Of a DNA stretch of 5,721 nucleotides, positions 1 to 5,502 are shown piece after piece. Source of the DNA: Actinomycetota bacterium (lineage in GTDB: Bacteria > Actinomycetota > Actinomycetes > Nanopelagicales > Nanopelagicaceae). The stretch lies in contig JAPLBI010000142.1 of the NCBI GenBank assembly GCA_026392815.1, forward strand, positions 1 through 5,721. The letters run 5' to 3'. The position numbers and the translations under genes were made by a program. Under the pieces are notes generated by a model. It was not told the origin of the DNA. It was given only the letters and a program-made list of their open reading frames with translations, and did not search any database. The stretch's first letter is position 1; each line of letters begins with the position of its first letter.

Positions 1-620
1 TCGTTAGATGATGGCTCGGACACAGCGACAACTTCTTCTGTAACTTCTGCAACTGCTTCAGCAGCAGGAGCTGCTTCTTCAACTGCTGGGGCTGCTGGGG
101 CTTCAACCACAGCTGCTGGTGCTGCTGCAACTGGTGCACCAGCTTCCATCTTGATGCGAAGTGCATCGAAGATACGCGCTGCCTTAGCAAGCGATCCCTT
201 CATTGCACCAGCAAGCTTTGCCAAGAGAACCTCACGGGACTCAAGATCAGCAAGCTGCATGATTTCTGCAGTTGTAACGAACTTGCCTTCGTAAATTCCA
301 CCCTTAACAACAAGTAGTGGATTTTCTTTCTGGAAGTTCTTTAAGTTACGCGCTGCATCAATTGGATCGCCCTTGATGAATGCAAGTGCTGAAGGACCAA
401 CAAGTAGATCATCAGAGATGTCTACGCCGGCGTTCTTAGCTGCAATCTTTGTAAGGGTGTTCTTAACGACGCTGTACTTGGTATCTGAACCAAGGCTGCG
501 ACGCAATTCCTTCATCGAAGTCACGGTTAGACCGCGGTATTCGGTTAGGTAGGTTGCATTAGCTGACTTGAAATCTTCAGTCAGTTCAGCAACTGCTGCT
601 TCTTTTACTGGGCGAGCCAT
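1..620 (-). CDS. rplJ: 50S ribosomal protein L10, 3' end beyond window
   Basis: L10 binds 23S rRNA at the stalk base and carries the L7/L12 dimers that recruit translation factors. The frame opens with ATG at 618-620 ([17 protein letters not shown]) behind an AAGGTGA ribosome binding site at 626-632. Family landmarks follow in order: [55 protein letters not shown] and [21 protein letters not shown]. The last 40 or so visible residues are a low-complexity Ala/Pro/Glu/Val tail ending VSEPSSN. No stop lies in frame before base 1, so 206 codons are visible, already longer than the roughly 165-180 residues usual for L10. The stop, and presumably rplL, lie to the left. The gene sits behind a 330-base leader with an attenuator, which fits autogenous control. 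Identity is secure; the true C-terminus is unknown. Confidence 0.96.
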   Translation of the reverse strand, partial: MARPVKEAAVAELTEDFKSANATYLTEYRGLTVTSMKELRRSLGSDTKYSVVKNTLTKIAAKNAGVDISDDLLVGPSALAFIKGDPIDAARNLKNFQKENPLLVVKGGIYEGKFVTTAEIMQLADLESREVLLAKLAGAMKGSLAKAARIFDALRIKMEAGAPVAAAPAAVVEAPAAPAVEEAAPAAEAVAEVTEEVVAVSEPSSN

Positions 621-625
621 TCGGT

Positions 626-632
626 TCACCTT
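626..632 (-). promoter_or_regulatory. Ribosome binding site of rplJ
   Basis: Read on the minus strand this is AAGGTGA, five bases before the ATG at 618-620, with further purines (AAAGGA) just upstream. It fixes the L10 start and lies about 30 bases after the attenuator hairpin, so the terminator acts before the ribosome binding site is transcribed. Confidence 0.7.
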
Positions 633-660
633 TCCTTTTACATTACGACTTTGGTCAATA

Positions 661-697
661 AAAGAAAAAATCCGTGACGCGTAAATGCGCACGGATT
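661..697 (-). terminator. Intrinsic terminator (attenuator) in the rplJ leader
   Basis: On the minus strand AATCCGTG (697-690) pairs with CACGGATT (676-669). The stem continues with GCG/CGC (687-689 with 678-680) past a single bulged base at 677, closing on a six-base loop. It is followed at once by TTTTTTCTTT (670-661). A GC-containing stem of about 11 pairs plus a U-run is a textbook Rho-independent terminator. Because it sits 40 bases upstream of the rplJ start and not after a gene, it is best read as an attenuator controlling entry into rplJ. Confidence 0.85.
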
Positions 698-838
698 AAT
701 GTGAACACCTACGCGGGCTGATTTCTCAATTATCTGGTTCTTACGAACCAGACCTGCGGTCTTTGGTTATGGGGCAACCTTAAGGCTTCCCCGGTTTTCG
801 GGTCAAAGCGCCGCTTGAAGCTAGCTGCGAAATCGGGG
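698..838 (-). promoter_or_regulatory. L10-leader-like structured 5' UTR of rplJ
   Basis: This is the untranslated RNA between the rplA side and the rplJ attenuator. Visible elements on the minus strand include the segment AAGACCGCAGGT (764-753) and a perfect hairpin TCTGGTTC/GAACCAGA (752-745 with 740-733) with a four-base loop. Then comes GCCCGCGTAGGTG (718-706). A GC stem CCCCG/CGGGG (838-834 with 793-789) lies further upstream. The pair of GCAGGT and GTAGGT segments around a hairpin resembles the L10 leader placed before rplJ in many bacteria, where free L10 (with L7/L12) binds and represses. The leader assignment comes from position, partial sequence resemblance and the attenuator; I could not run a covariance model. 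Confidence 0.6.
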
Positions 839-853
839 ATAAAGCACGATTTC
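829..853 (-). other. Hairpin in the distal rplJ leader
   Basis: GAAATCG (829-835) and CGATTTC (847-853) are exact inverted repeats separated by 11 bases. The inner arm overlaps the CGGGG segment at 834-838 that could instead pair with CCCCG at 789-793, so the two folds are mutually exclusive. That would suit a switching leader, but the pairing is seen only as sequence complementarity. Confidence 0.35.
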
Positions 854-878
854 TCCGCTTCACTTCTTCGCGGTTATA

Positions 879-942
879 AAGCAATACCCGGCTAATCGAA
901 GAGACTTTAACGAGCAAGTCTCAAGATTGCCGGGTATTGCTT
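879..942 (-). other. Long nested stem-loop after rplA
   Basis: A perfect 14-bp inverted repeat (879-892 with 929-942, AAGCAATACCCGGC type) encloses a second perfect 7-bp hairpin, GAGACTT/AAGTCTC at 901-907 and 916-922, with an eight-base loop. On the minus strand it begins eight bases after the rplA stop. Only TTTATAA follows it and no real U-run, so it is not a convincing intrinsic terminator. It may be an RNA processing or stability element between rplA and rplJ, or the 5' part of the L10 leader domain. Confidence 0.6.
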
Positions 943-950
943 GTAGAAGT

Positions 951-1655
951 TTAGTTAGCTGCTGGTTCGCGAACTAGGTTTGGATCTACGTGGATTCCAG
1001 GTCCCATAGTTGTTGAAACAACTGCCTTCGCAATGTAGCGACCCTTTGATGAGTTTGGCTTTGCGCGGTGAACTTCATCGAGAGCTGCTGCATAGTTATC
1101 TGCAAGCTGTGCTGCAGTAAATGATGCCTTACCGATGATGAAGTGAAGGTTTGAGTTCTTATCAATACGGAATTCAATCTTTCCGCCCTTGATATCGTTA
1201 ACTGCCTTTGTTACATCGGTTGTAACTGTTCCGGTCTTTGGGTTAGGCATAAGTCCACGTGTTCCAAGAACTTTACCGAGACGACCGACCTTACCCATCA
1301 AATCTGGTGTTGCAACAACTGCATCGAAGTCCAAGCGACCCTTTGAAACTTCTTCAATGAGTTCATCGCCACCGACGATATCTGCACCGGCTGCGCGAGC
1401 TTCGTCAGCGCGCTCTCCGTTTGCGAATACAAGAACGCGAGCAGTCTTTCCTGTGCCGTGTGGCAAGTTAACTGTTCCGCGAATTGCTTGGTCGGCCTTC
1501 TTTGGATCTACGCCAAGAACGAGTGCAACTTCAACAGTTGAGTCGTACTTAGTAGTTGTTGTCTCTTTGGCAAGTGTTACTGCCTCAAGCGGTGTGTAAA
1601 GGTGGTCTTTCATAACCTTCTCTGCTGCCGCTGTATATTTCTTTGAGCGCTTCAT
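951..1655 (-). CDS. rplA: 50S ribosomal protein L1, complete
   Basis: L1 forms the mobile L1 arm of the 50S subunit that helps release deacylated tRNA from the E site. In many bacteria it also represses its own operon by binding mRNA. The 234-residue product is full length for the family. It starts [14 protein letters not shown] and carries the landmarks [77 protein letters not shown] and [11 protein letters not shown], ending in the conserved [19 protein letters not shown] segment and [12 protein letters not shown]. The ATG at 1653-1655 has a good GAGG ribosome binding site at 1661-1664. It lies 103 bases after the rplK stop, as is usual for rplK-rplA pairs. No gaps or frameshifts are seen. 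Confidence 0.98.
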   Translation of the reverse strand: MKRSKKYTAAAEKVMKDHLYTPLEAVTLAKETTTTKYDSTVEVALVLGVDPKKADQAIRGTVNLPHGTGKTARVLVFANGERADEARAAGADIVGGDELIEEVSKGRLDFDAVVATPDLMGKVGRLGKVLGTRGLMPNPKTGTVTTDVTKAVNDIKGGKIEFRIDKNSNLHFIIGKASFTAAQLADNYAAALDEVHRAKPNSSKGRYIAKAVVSTTMGPGIHVDPNLVREPAAN

Positions 1656-1668
1656 TTCTTCCTCATTC

Positions 1669-1750
1669 CTAAGTCTTTCGACTTAGCTAGTGGTTGTGGT
1701 TAACGAACCAGCGAGGTTCTCCCACATCTACTTCTCACGGTGAGAAGTAG
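1669..1750 (-). other. Three hairpins in the rplK-rplA spacer
   Basis: Three inverted repeats fill the spacer. The first is CTACTTCTCA/TGAGAAGTAG (1728-1737 and 1741-1750), ten perfect pairs with a three-base loop, starting eight bases after the rplK stop. The second is GAACC/GGTTC (1705-1709 and 1715-1719). The third is CTAAGTC/GACTTAG (1669-1675 and 1680-1686) with a four-base loop, just upstream of the rplA ribosome binding site. None is followed by a U-run on the minus strand, so these are unlikely to be terminators. RNA processing or modulation of rplA translation is possible; no binding protein can be named from sequence alone. Confidence 0.5.
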
Positions 1751-1758
1751 AAACTTAA

Positions 1759-2142
1759 TTAACCGACAGTGATACCCATTGAGCGAGCAGTACCGGCGAT
1801 GATCTTGCTTGCTGCATCAATGTCATTTGCATTGAGGTCAGCCATCTTGACCTTTGCGATCTCCTGAACCTGAGCCATGGTGATATTTGCAACCTTGGTC
1901 TTGTGTGGAACTGGTGATCCCTTTTCAACTCCGGCAGCCTTCAAGATAAGACGTGATGCTGGTGGAGTCTTAGTGATAAATGTAAATGAGCGATCTTCGT
2001 AGACAGTGATCTCTACCGGAATGATCTGACCCTTTTGAGATTCAGTGGCAGCGTTGTAAGCCTTCACGAACTCCATGATGTTGACACCATGCTGACCAAG
2101 GGCAGGACCTACTGGTGGTGCAGGTGTTGCTGCGCCAGCTTG
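1759..2142 (-). CDS. rplK: Ribosomal protein L11 portion, N-terminus missing
   Basis: The final 127 residues of the fused frame are L11. The proline-rich hinge-proximal segment [55 protein letters not shown] and the C-terminal rRNA-binding helix region [20 protein letters not shown] are all present. L11 is normally about 142-144 residues. The lysine-rich start and first strand (family form GLIKLQI) are absent, and no start codon or ribosome binding site stands before the L11-like part. L11 binds the 23S rRNA GTPase-associated region and is needed for stringent-response signalling, so loss of the N-terminal strand would be damaging if real. Confidence 0.9.
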   Translation of the reverse strand, partial: QAGAATPAPPVGPALGQHGVNIMEFVKAYNAATESQKGQIIPVEITVYEDRSFTFITKTPPASRLILKAAGVEKGSPVPHKTKVANITMAQVQEIAKVKMADLNANDIDAASKIIAGTARSMGITVG

Positions 2143-2880
2143 TGAAAGTTCTACTGGTGTTTCGCGTCCGAAGATTGAAACAAGAACCTTGAGTTTTGCT
2201 TGCTCAGGCATGATCTCGGAGATTGATGCAGGAAGCGTTGCAAATGGGCCATCCATAACGGTGACTGATTCGCCAACTTCGAAATCAACGACGCGGATAT
2301 CGGCCTTGTCAGATTTCTTAACAGGGCGTGGAGCAAGAATCTTTTCTACATCATCCATGCTTAGTGGGCTTGGGTGATGAGCGTTTCCGACGAAGCCTGT
2401 AACGCCTGGTGTATTGCGAACTGCAGACCAAGACTCGTCAGTTAGCTCCATGCGGACAAGAACGTAGCCTGGGTAGATATTGCGCTTAACCTGCTTGCGC
2501 TGGCCGTTCTTGATTTCCATAACTTCTTCTTCAGGAACTTCGATCTGGAATTCGATCTGGAAGATGAAATCTTCCATGTGAAGTGAAACTTTGCGGTTAT
2601 TGAGGTTATCGCGAACCTTCTTCTCGTAACCTGCGTATGAGTGGATTACGTACCAGTCGCCGATCGCTGCGCGAAGGGTGCGACGGAATTCTGCATTTGG
2701 ATCGTTCTCATCTGATTCGAGATCGCCATCTTCATCGCTAGCGAGCGCAAGATCATCAACAGGTGCATCGTTGAGAACTACTTCCTCAACGATTTCTGGA
2801 GCAGCAACCTCAGCAACGATCTCGTCGGCATTTGCCGCGAGCGCTGCTTCGAAAGCATCAGGTGTCTGGTTTTCGGTCAT
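1759..2880 (-). CDS. Apparent NusG-L11 fused frame, likely from a deletion
   Basis: One 373-residue frame contains two universal proteins. Residues 1-72 are an acidic actinobacterial-type NusG extension. Residues 75-180 are the NGN domain ([47 protein letters not shown]). Residues 198-246 are the KOW domain ([32 protein letters not shown]). At residue 247 the sequence jumps to L11 [17 protein letters not shown] and continues to the normal L11 end ARSMGITVG. About six residues of the NusG end, its stop, the spacer and some 15-16 L11 residues with start and ribosome binding site are missing. NusG links RNA polymerase to Rho and the ribosome; L11 forms the GTPase-associated centre. Both should be free proteins, so I read this as a deletion or assembly error that happened to stay in frame. 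The start at 2878-2880 has AAGGAA upstream. Confidence 0.9.
   Translation of the reverse strand: MTENQTPDAFEAALAANADEIVAEVAAPEIVEEVVLNDAPVDDLALASDEDGDLESDENDPNAEFRRTLRAAIGDWYVIHSYAGYEKKVRDNLNNRKVSLHMEDFIFQIEFQIEVPEEEVMEIKNGQRKQVKRNIYPGYVLVRMELTDESWSAVRNTPGVTGFVGNAHHPSPLSMDDVEKILAPRPVKKSDKADIRVVDFEVGESVTVMDGPFATLPASISEIMPEQAKLKVLVSIFGRETPVELSQAGAATPAPPVGPALGQHGVNIMEFVKAYNAATESQKGQIIPVEITVYEDRSFTFITKTPPASRLILKAAGVEKGSPVPHKTKVANITMAQVQEIAKVKMADLNANDIDAASKIIAGTARSMGITVG
2146..2880 (-). CDS. nusG: NusG portion, C-terminus truncated at the junction
   Basis: These 245 codons are the transcription antitermination/elongation factor NusG up to TPVEL. They start eight bases after the secE stop, with the ribosome binding site AAGGAA overlapping that stop codon, so secE and nusG are probably translationally coupled. 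In actinobacterial homologues the KOW domain ends with a short strand of the type F-x-QV-x-KI, which is absent here. The NGN domain also carries an exact four-residue tandem repeat, FQIEFQIE, where homologues have a single copy. Except for these two points the protein matches the family closely. Confidence 0.9.
2539..2562 (-). repeat. Exact 12-bp tandem duplication inside nusG
   Basis: TTCGATCTGGAA occurs twice head to tail (2539-2550 and 2551-2562 on the plus strand), giving FQIEFQIE in the NGN domain. E. coli and mycobacterial NusG, as I remember them, have seven residues between the ED/GD pair and the P-x-EEV motif; this protein has eleven. The extra four residues are therefore a recent in-frame duplication, or a sequence error of the same size. 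Confidence 0.85.
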
Positions 2881-2888
2881 TGTGTTCC

Positions 2889-3113
2889 TTACCCAAATAC
2901 CCAGAAGACAAGCTTGGTGATTACCAAGTCAAAGATAGAAACGACTGCGATGATGAAAGTTACGAATACCAAAACAACGGCTGTGTATGTGCTCAGTTGC
3001 TTACGTGTTGGCCAAACTACCTTGGTAAGTTCGGAAACGACTTGGCGATAGAAAAGGCCAACGCGCGCAAATAGACCGAGCTTCTCGGCAACTTGTTCTG
3101 TTGACTCTGTCAT
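2889..3113 (-). CDS. secE: Preprotein translocase subunit SecE
   Basis: SecE clamps SecY in the SecYEG channel of the cytoplasmic membrane. The 74-residue product is the short single-span form typical of Gram-positive bacteria. A soluble amphipathic N-terminal part ([17 protein letters not shown]) leads into the signature [14 protein letters not shown], then one hydrophobic segment from about residue 42 to 70 ([19 protein letters not shown] onward). I chose the ATG at 3111-3113. A TTG 15 bases upstream is also in frame, but the purine run GAAAGGA immediately follows that TTG and serves as the ribosome binding site of the ATG. It is followed after eight bases by nusG and preceded by tRNA-Trp, a very common bacterial order. 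Confidence 0.96.
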   Translation of the reverse strand: MTESTEQVAEKLGLFARVGLFYRQVVSELTKVVWPTRKQLSTYTAVVLVFVTFIIAVVSIFDLVITKLVFWVFG

Positions 3114-3152
3114 CGTCGTTCCTTTCAATCAGTAAAGCAATCGGTTAAGTAC

Positions 3153-3192
3153 TACGTAAAACTTTTACATCTTTATTACTAATCTTTTACAA
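3153..3192 (-). promoter_or_regulatory. Possible secE promoter, weak
   Basis: The 86 bases between tRNA-Trp and secE are AT-rich on both strands. On the minus strand a TTGTAA is followed after 17 bases by TGTAAA, a four-of-six match to the consensus -10 box. No U-run after the tRNA indicates termination there. The tRNA and secE may therefore be cotranscribed, with or without this extra promoter. Confidence 0.22.
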
Positions 3193-3199
3193 CTTCTTG

Positions 3200-3273
3200 C
3201 AGGGCAGGAGGGACTCGAACCCCCAACCGGCCGCTTTGGAGACGGCAACTCTAGCCAATTGAGCTACTGCCCT
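3200..3273 (-). tRNA. trpT: tRNA-Trp (anticodon CCA)
   Basis: Read on the minus strand it starts AGGGCAGTAGCTCAATTGGC. The acceptor arms AGGGCAG (3273-3267) and CTGCCCT (3207-3201) pair fully. The anticodon loop is CTCCAAA with CCA in the centre, on a five-pair stem whose last pair is a G-U wobble. The T arm carries the standard GGTTCGA loop. The discriminator is G (3200), as in bacterial tRNA-Trp. The genomic sequence continues CAA, so the CCA tail is not encoded. It lies 86 bases upstream of secE. Confidence 0.97.
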
Positions 3274-3397
3274 TCGCGAGGGCATGACAAAACCCTAGGG
3301 AATTGCAAATCCTCGTGAGCGTCGAAGTGTAGAGGGTCAAAGGGGGGTAGGTAAAACTCGCGCTCAATTCTGCCCGCGCATAGGGCAGACTTCGCCT
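3274..3397. promoter_or_regulatory. Divergent intergenic region between tRNA-Trp and aspC
   Basis: This 124-base gap must hold promoters for the leftward tRNA-secE unit and the rightward aminotransferase. On the minus strand TTTACC (3355-3350) and TACACT (3331-3326) are spaced 18 bases apart, a plausible actinobacterial -35/-10 pair for the tRNA, though not strong. On the plus strand I see no convincing -35/-10 pair. A small inverted repeat CTGCCC/GGGCAG (3370-3375 and 3383-3388) lies just before the aspC start and could affect its initiation. Confidence 0.3.
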
Positions 3398-4575
3398 ATG
3401 AGCAGAGTTTCCGCACGTATTGCCGCAATCGCAGAATCAGCCACTTTGGCGGTAGATGCAAAGGCCAAAGCGCTTAAGGCAGCTGGTCGCCCAGTTATTG
3501 GTTTTGGAGCAGGTGAACCTGATTTTCCAACGCCTGATTACATCGTTGAGGCAGCTGCTGCTGCAACGCGCGTTGTTGCAAATCATCGCTACACACCTGC
3601 GGCTGGTCTTCCTGAGCTTCGTGAAGCAATTGTCGCCAAGACAAAGCGCGATTCAAATTATGAAATTACCGCTGACCAAGTTCTTGTAACAAATGGTGGA
3701 AAGCAAGCGGTCTACCAAGCATTTGCATCGATTATCGATCCAGGCGATGAAGTTCTTCTTCCATCACCATTTTGGACAACCTATCCAGAGTGTGTGCAAC
3801 TTGCTGGTGGAAAGACTGTCGAAATTTTTGCCGATGAAACACAGAATTATTTAGTAACTGTTGAACAACAAAGACCAAGGCGCTCCTGTTCTGTTCTCCA
3901 TCTAACCCAACCGGTTCGGTTTACTCTGTCGAGCAAGTAAAGGCGATCGGCGAATGGGCAGTCAAAAACAACATCTGGATCATTGCAGATGAGATTTACG
4001 AACACCTTTTATATGACGGTGCAACAGCGCCATCTCTTCCGGTTCTGGTTCCAGCACTTGCCGATACTTGTATCATCATCAACGGTGTTGCTAAGACTTA
4101 CGCGATGACTGGTTGGCGTGTGGGCTGGATGATCGGGCCAAAGGATGTAATCAAGGCGGCAACTAACTTGCAGTCACATCTGACTTCAAATGTTTCCAAC
4201 GTTTCACAGCGTGCTGCAATTGCAGCGCTCACCGGAGATTTATCTGCTGTTCATAAGATGGGCGAGGCATTTAACCGTCGCCGCAAGTTAATTGTTGGAC
4301 TTCTCAATGAGATTCCAGGATTTGTCTGCCCAACACCAACAGGTGCTTTCTATGTTTATCCATCGGTTAAGGGCGTACTCGGAACAACTATCCGCGGTAA
4401 AACTCCAAAAACTTCTGCAGAACTTGCAACGCTTTTCTTGGAAGAAGTTGAAGTTGCCGCTGTTCCGGGTGAAGCATTTGGTCCATCTGGTTACTTGCGT
4501 TTCTCATATGCAACTAGCGATGAAGATATCGTCGAAGGTATCGGCCGCATCAAAAAGCTAATTACTGAAGGTTAA
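3398..4575 (+). pseudogene. aspC: AspC-type aminotransferase, broken by a small deletion
   Basis: This is a class I pyridoxal-phosphate aminotransferase that would interconvert aspartate and oxaloacetate. The first frame (3398-3868) has [60 protein letters not shown] and [11 protein letters not shown]. The next frame (from about 3868) has [29 protein letters not shown], the cofactor lysine in [16 protein letters not shown] (lysine codon 4093-4095), [15 protein letters not shown] and the substrate-binding arginine in [13 protein letters not shown]. After VTVEQ the family has about five to seven more residues before TKALLF. Here they are missing along with one extra base, about 16-22 bases in all. 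As written, translation stops at 3938-3940. Both halves are otherwise pristine, which favours a sequence or assembly error over an old pseudogene. The start has no strong ribosome binding site but fits family N-termini. Confidence 0.9.
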
Positions 4576-5493
4576 GCCCGATCAGATTTACTTCAGGTTC
4601 TAAGGTAATTCCGAACTTATCCTGAACGTGCTGTTGGGCGTTCTTTGCAAGGGATGCAATATCTTGCGCGGTTGCATTCGCTGCATTTGTTAGCGCAAGT
4701 ACATGTTTACTTGATACACGCGCTCCCCCAAAGGCATCTCCCTTTTTAATTCCAGAATTTTCAATGAGCCAGGCAGCGCTAGTTTTGATCCGTCCATCTG
4801 CTTGCGGCCAACGAGGAGCACCTTCTGGCAAAGTTGCCGCAACTTCGGCGGTAACGATTGGGTTTGTAAAGAATGAACCAGCTGACCAAGAATCGCGATC
4901 ACTTGGGTTTAACAACATGCCTTTTGCGGCACGAAGTTCAAGGACTGCTTTACGCGTTGCGGCTACCGGAGCCTTTTCGCCAACTGCGATCTCTAATTTA
5001 GTTGCAAGTTCTGCATAAGTAATTGGGGTTGTTTCAACTCCGATTCGAAGTTGGAATTGCACTTCGATTACACCGTAGCGACCAGGATGAGATTTAAAGT
5101 AAGAGTTGCGATACGAAAATTCGCACTCTTGGTTGGTAAAAGTTTTAATTGCCTTTGCTTGGCGATCGTAGGTGCGAACCTGTGTAATGAATTCACTTAC
5201 TTCATGTCCATATGCGCCGATATTTTGAATTGGAGCAGCGCCAACTGTTCCTGGAATTCCGCTAAGAGTTTCCAGTCCTGCGAAACCTCTTTCAATACTG
5301 ATTTGAACGAATTTATCCCAGTTCTCACCGGCGCCGATTGCCAGCGTTGCACCGCTACATGCATCGACCTCTGACTTCAGCGCGTGATTTGGGCTTCGAT
5401 CGCCGCAATGATTTCAGATTCATTATGGGCGTCGACAAAATTCTTTGCGGGACCGCCCACGCGCAAGCTGGTGTAATTACGGAGTTCGGCCAT
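4562..5493 (-). pseudogene. murB: UDP-N-acetylenolpyruvoylglucosamine reductase, broken by a deletion
   Basis: MurB is the FAD enzyme that reduces UDP-GlcNAc-enolpyruvate with NADPH to UDP-MurNAc in peptidoglycan synthesis. From the ATG at 5491-5493 the frame reads MAELRNYTSLRVGGPAKNF to AAIEA, then hits a stop at 5377-5379. From about 5392 another frame runs to the TAA at 4562-4564: EVDACSGATLAIGAGENWD, LETLSGIPGTVGAAPIQNIG, CEFSYRNSYFK (catalytic arginine region), SAGSFFTNP (proton-donor serine), KTSAAWLIE, SSKHVLALTN and a C-terminal LEPEVNLIG. Between the halves about 33 residues are absent, including the GGGSN(L/V) FAD-binding loop. Visible residues (about 310) plus that gap give the usual length near 343. 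The 3' end overlaps aspC tail to tail by 14 bases. A GTG at 5060-5062 is internal and not a real start. Confidence 0.9.
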
Positions 5494-5502
5494 GAGTACA
5501 GG

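Noticed and set aside
55..135. GCT/GCA-rich stretch as a microsatellite or repeat array
   Set aside because: It is the coding sequence of the Ala-rich L10 tail, with varied codons and no regular repeat unit.
1189..1599. Plus-strand 136-residue open frame
   Set aside because: It lies wholly opposite rplA, is Ser/Pro/Arg rich and has no family resemblance. It is a shadow of the real minus-strand gene.
3114..3128. TTG start extending SecE by five residues
   Set aside because: The extension encodes the purine-rich ribosome binding site of the ATG at 3111-3113, so the shorter start is preferred.
3200..3273. tRNA gene as an integration (att) site for a mobile element
   Set aside because: No integrase, no partial tRNA duplicate and no foreign genes lie nearby. 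The flanks are conserved housekeeping genes.
4562..5062. MurB as a short complete gene starting with GTG
   Set aside because: Conserved MurB sequence continues in the same frame upstream of the GTG to about 5392, so the GTG is an internal valine codon.
5051..5374. Plus-strand 107-residue open frame
   Set aside because: It lies opposite the conserved MurB frame, which explains the sequence fully.
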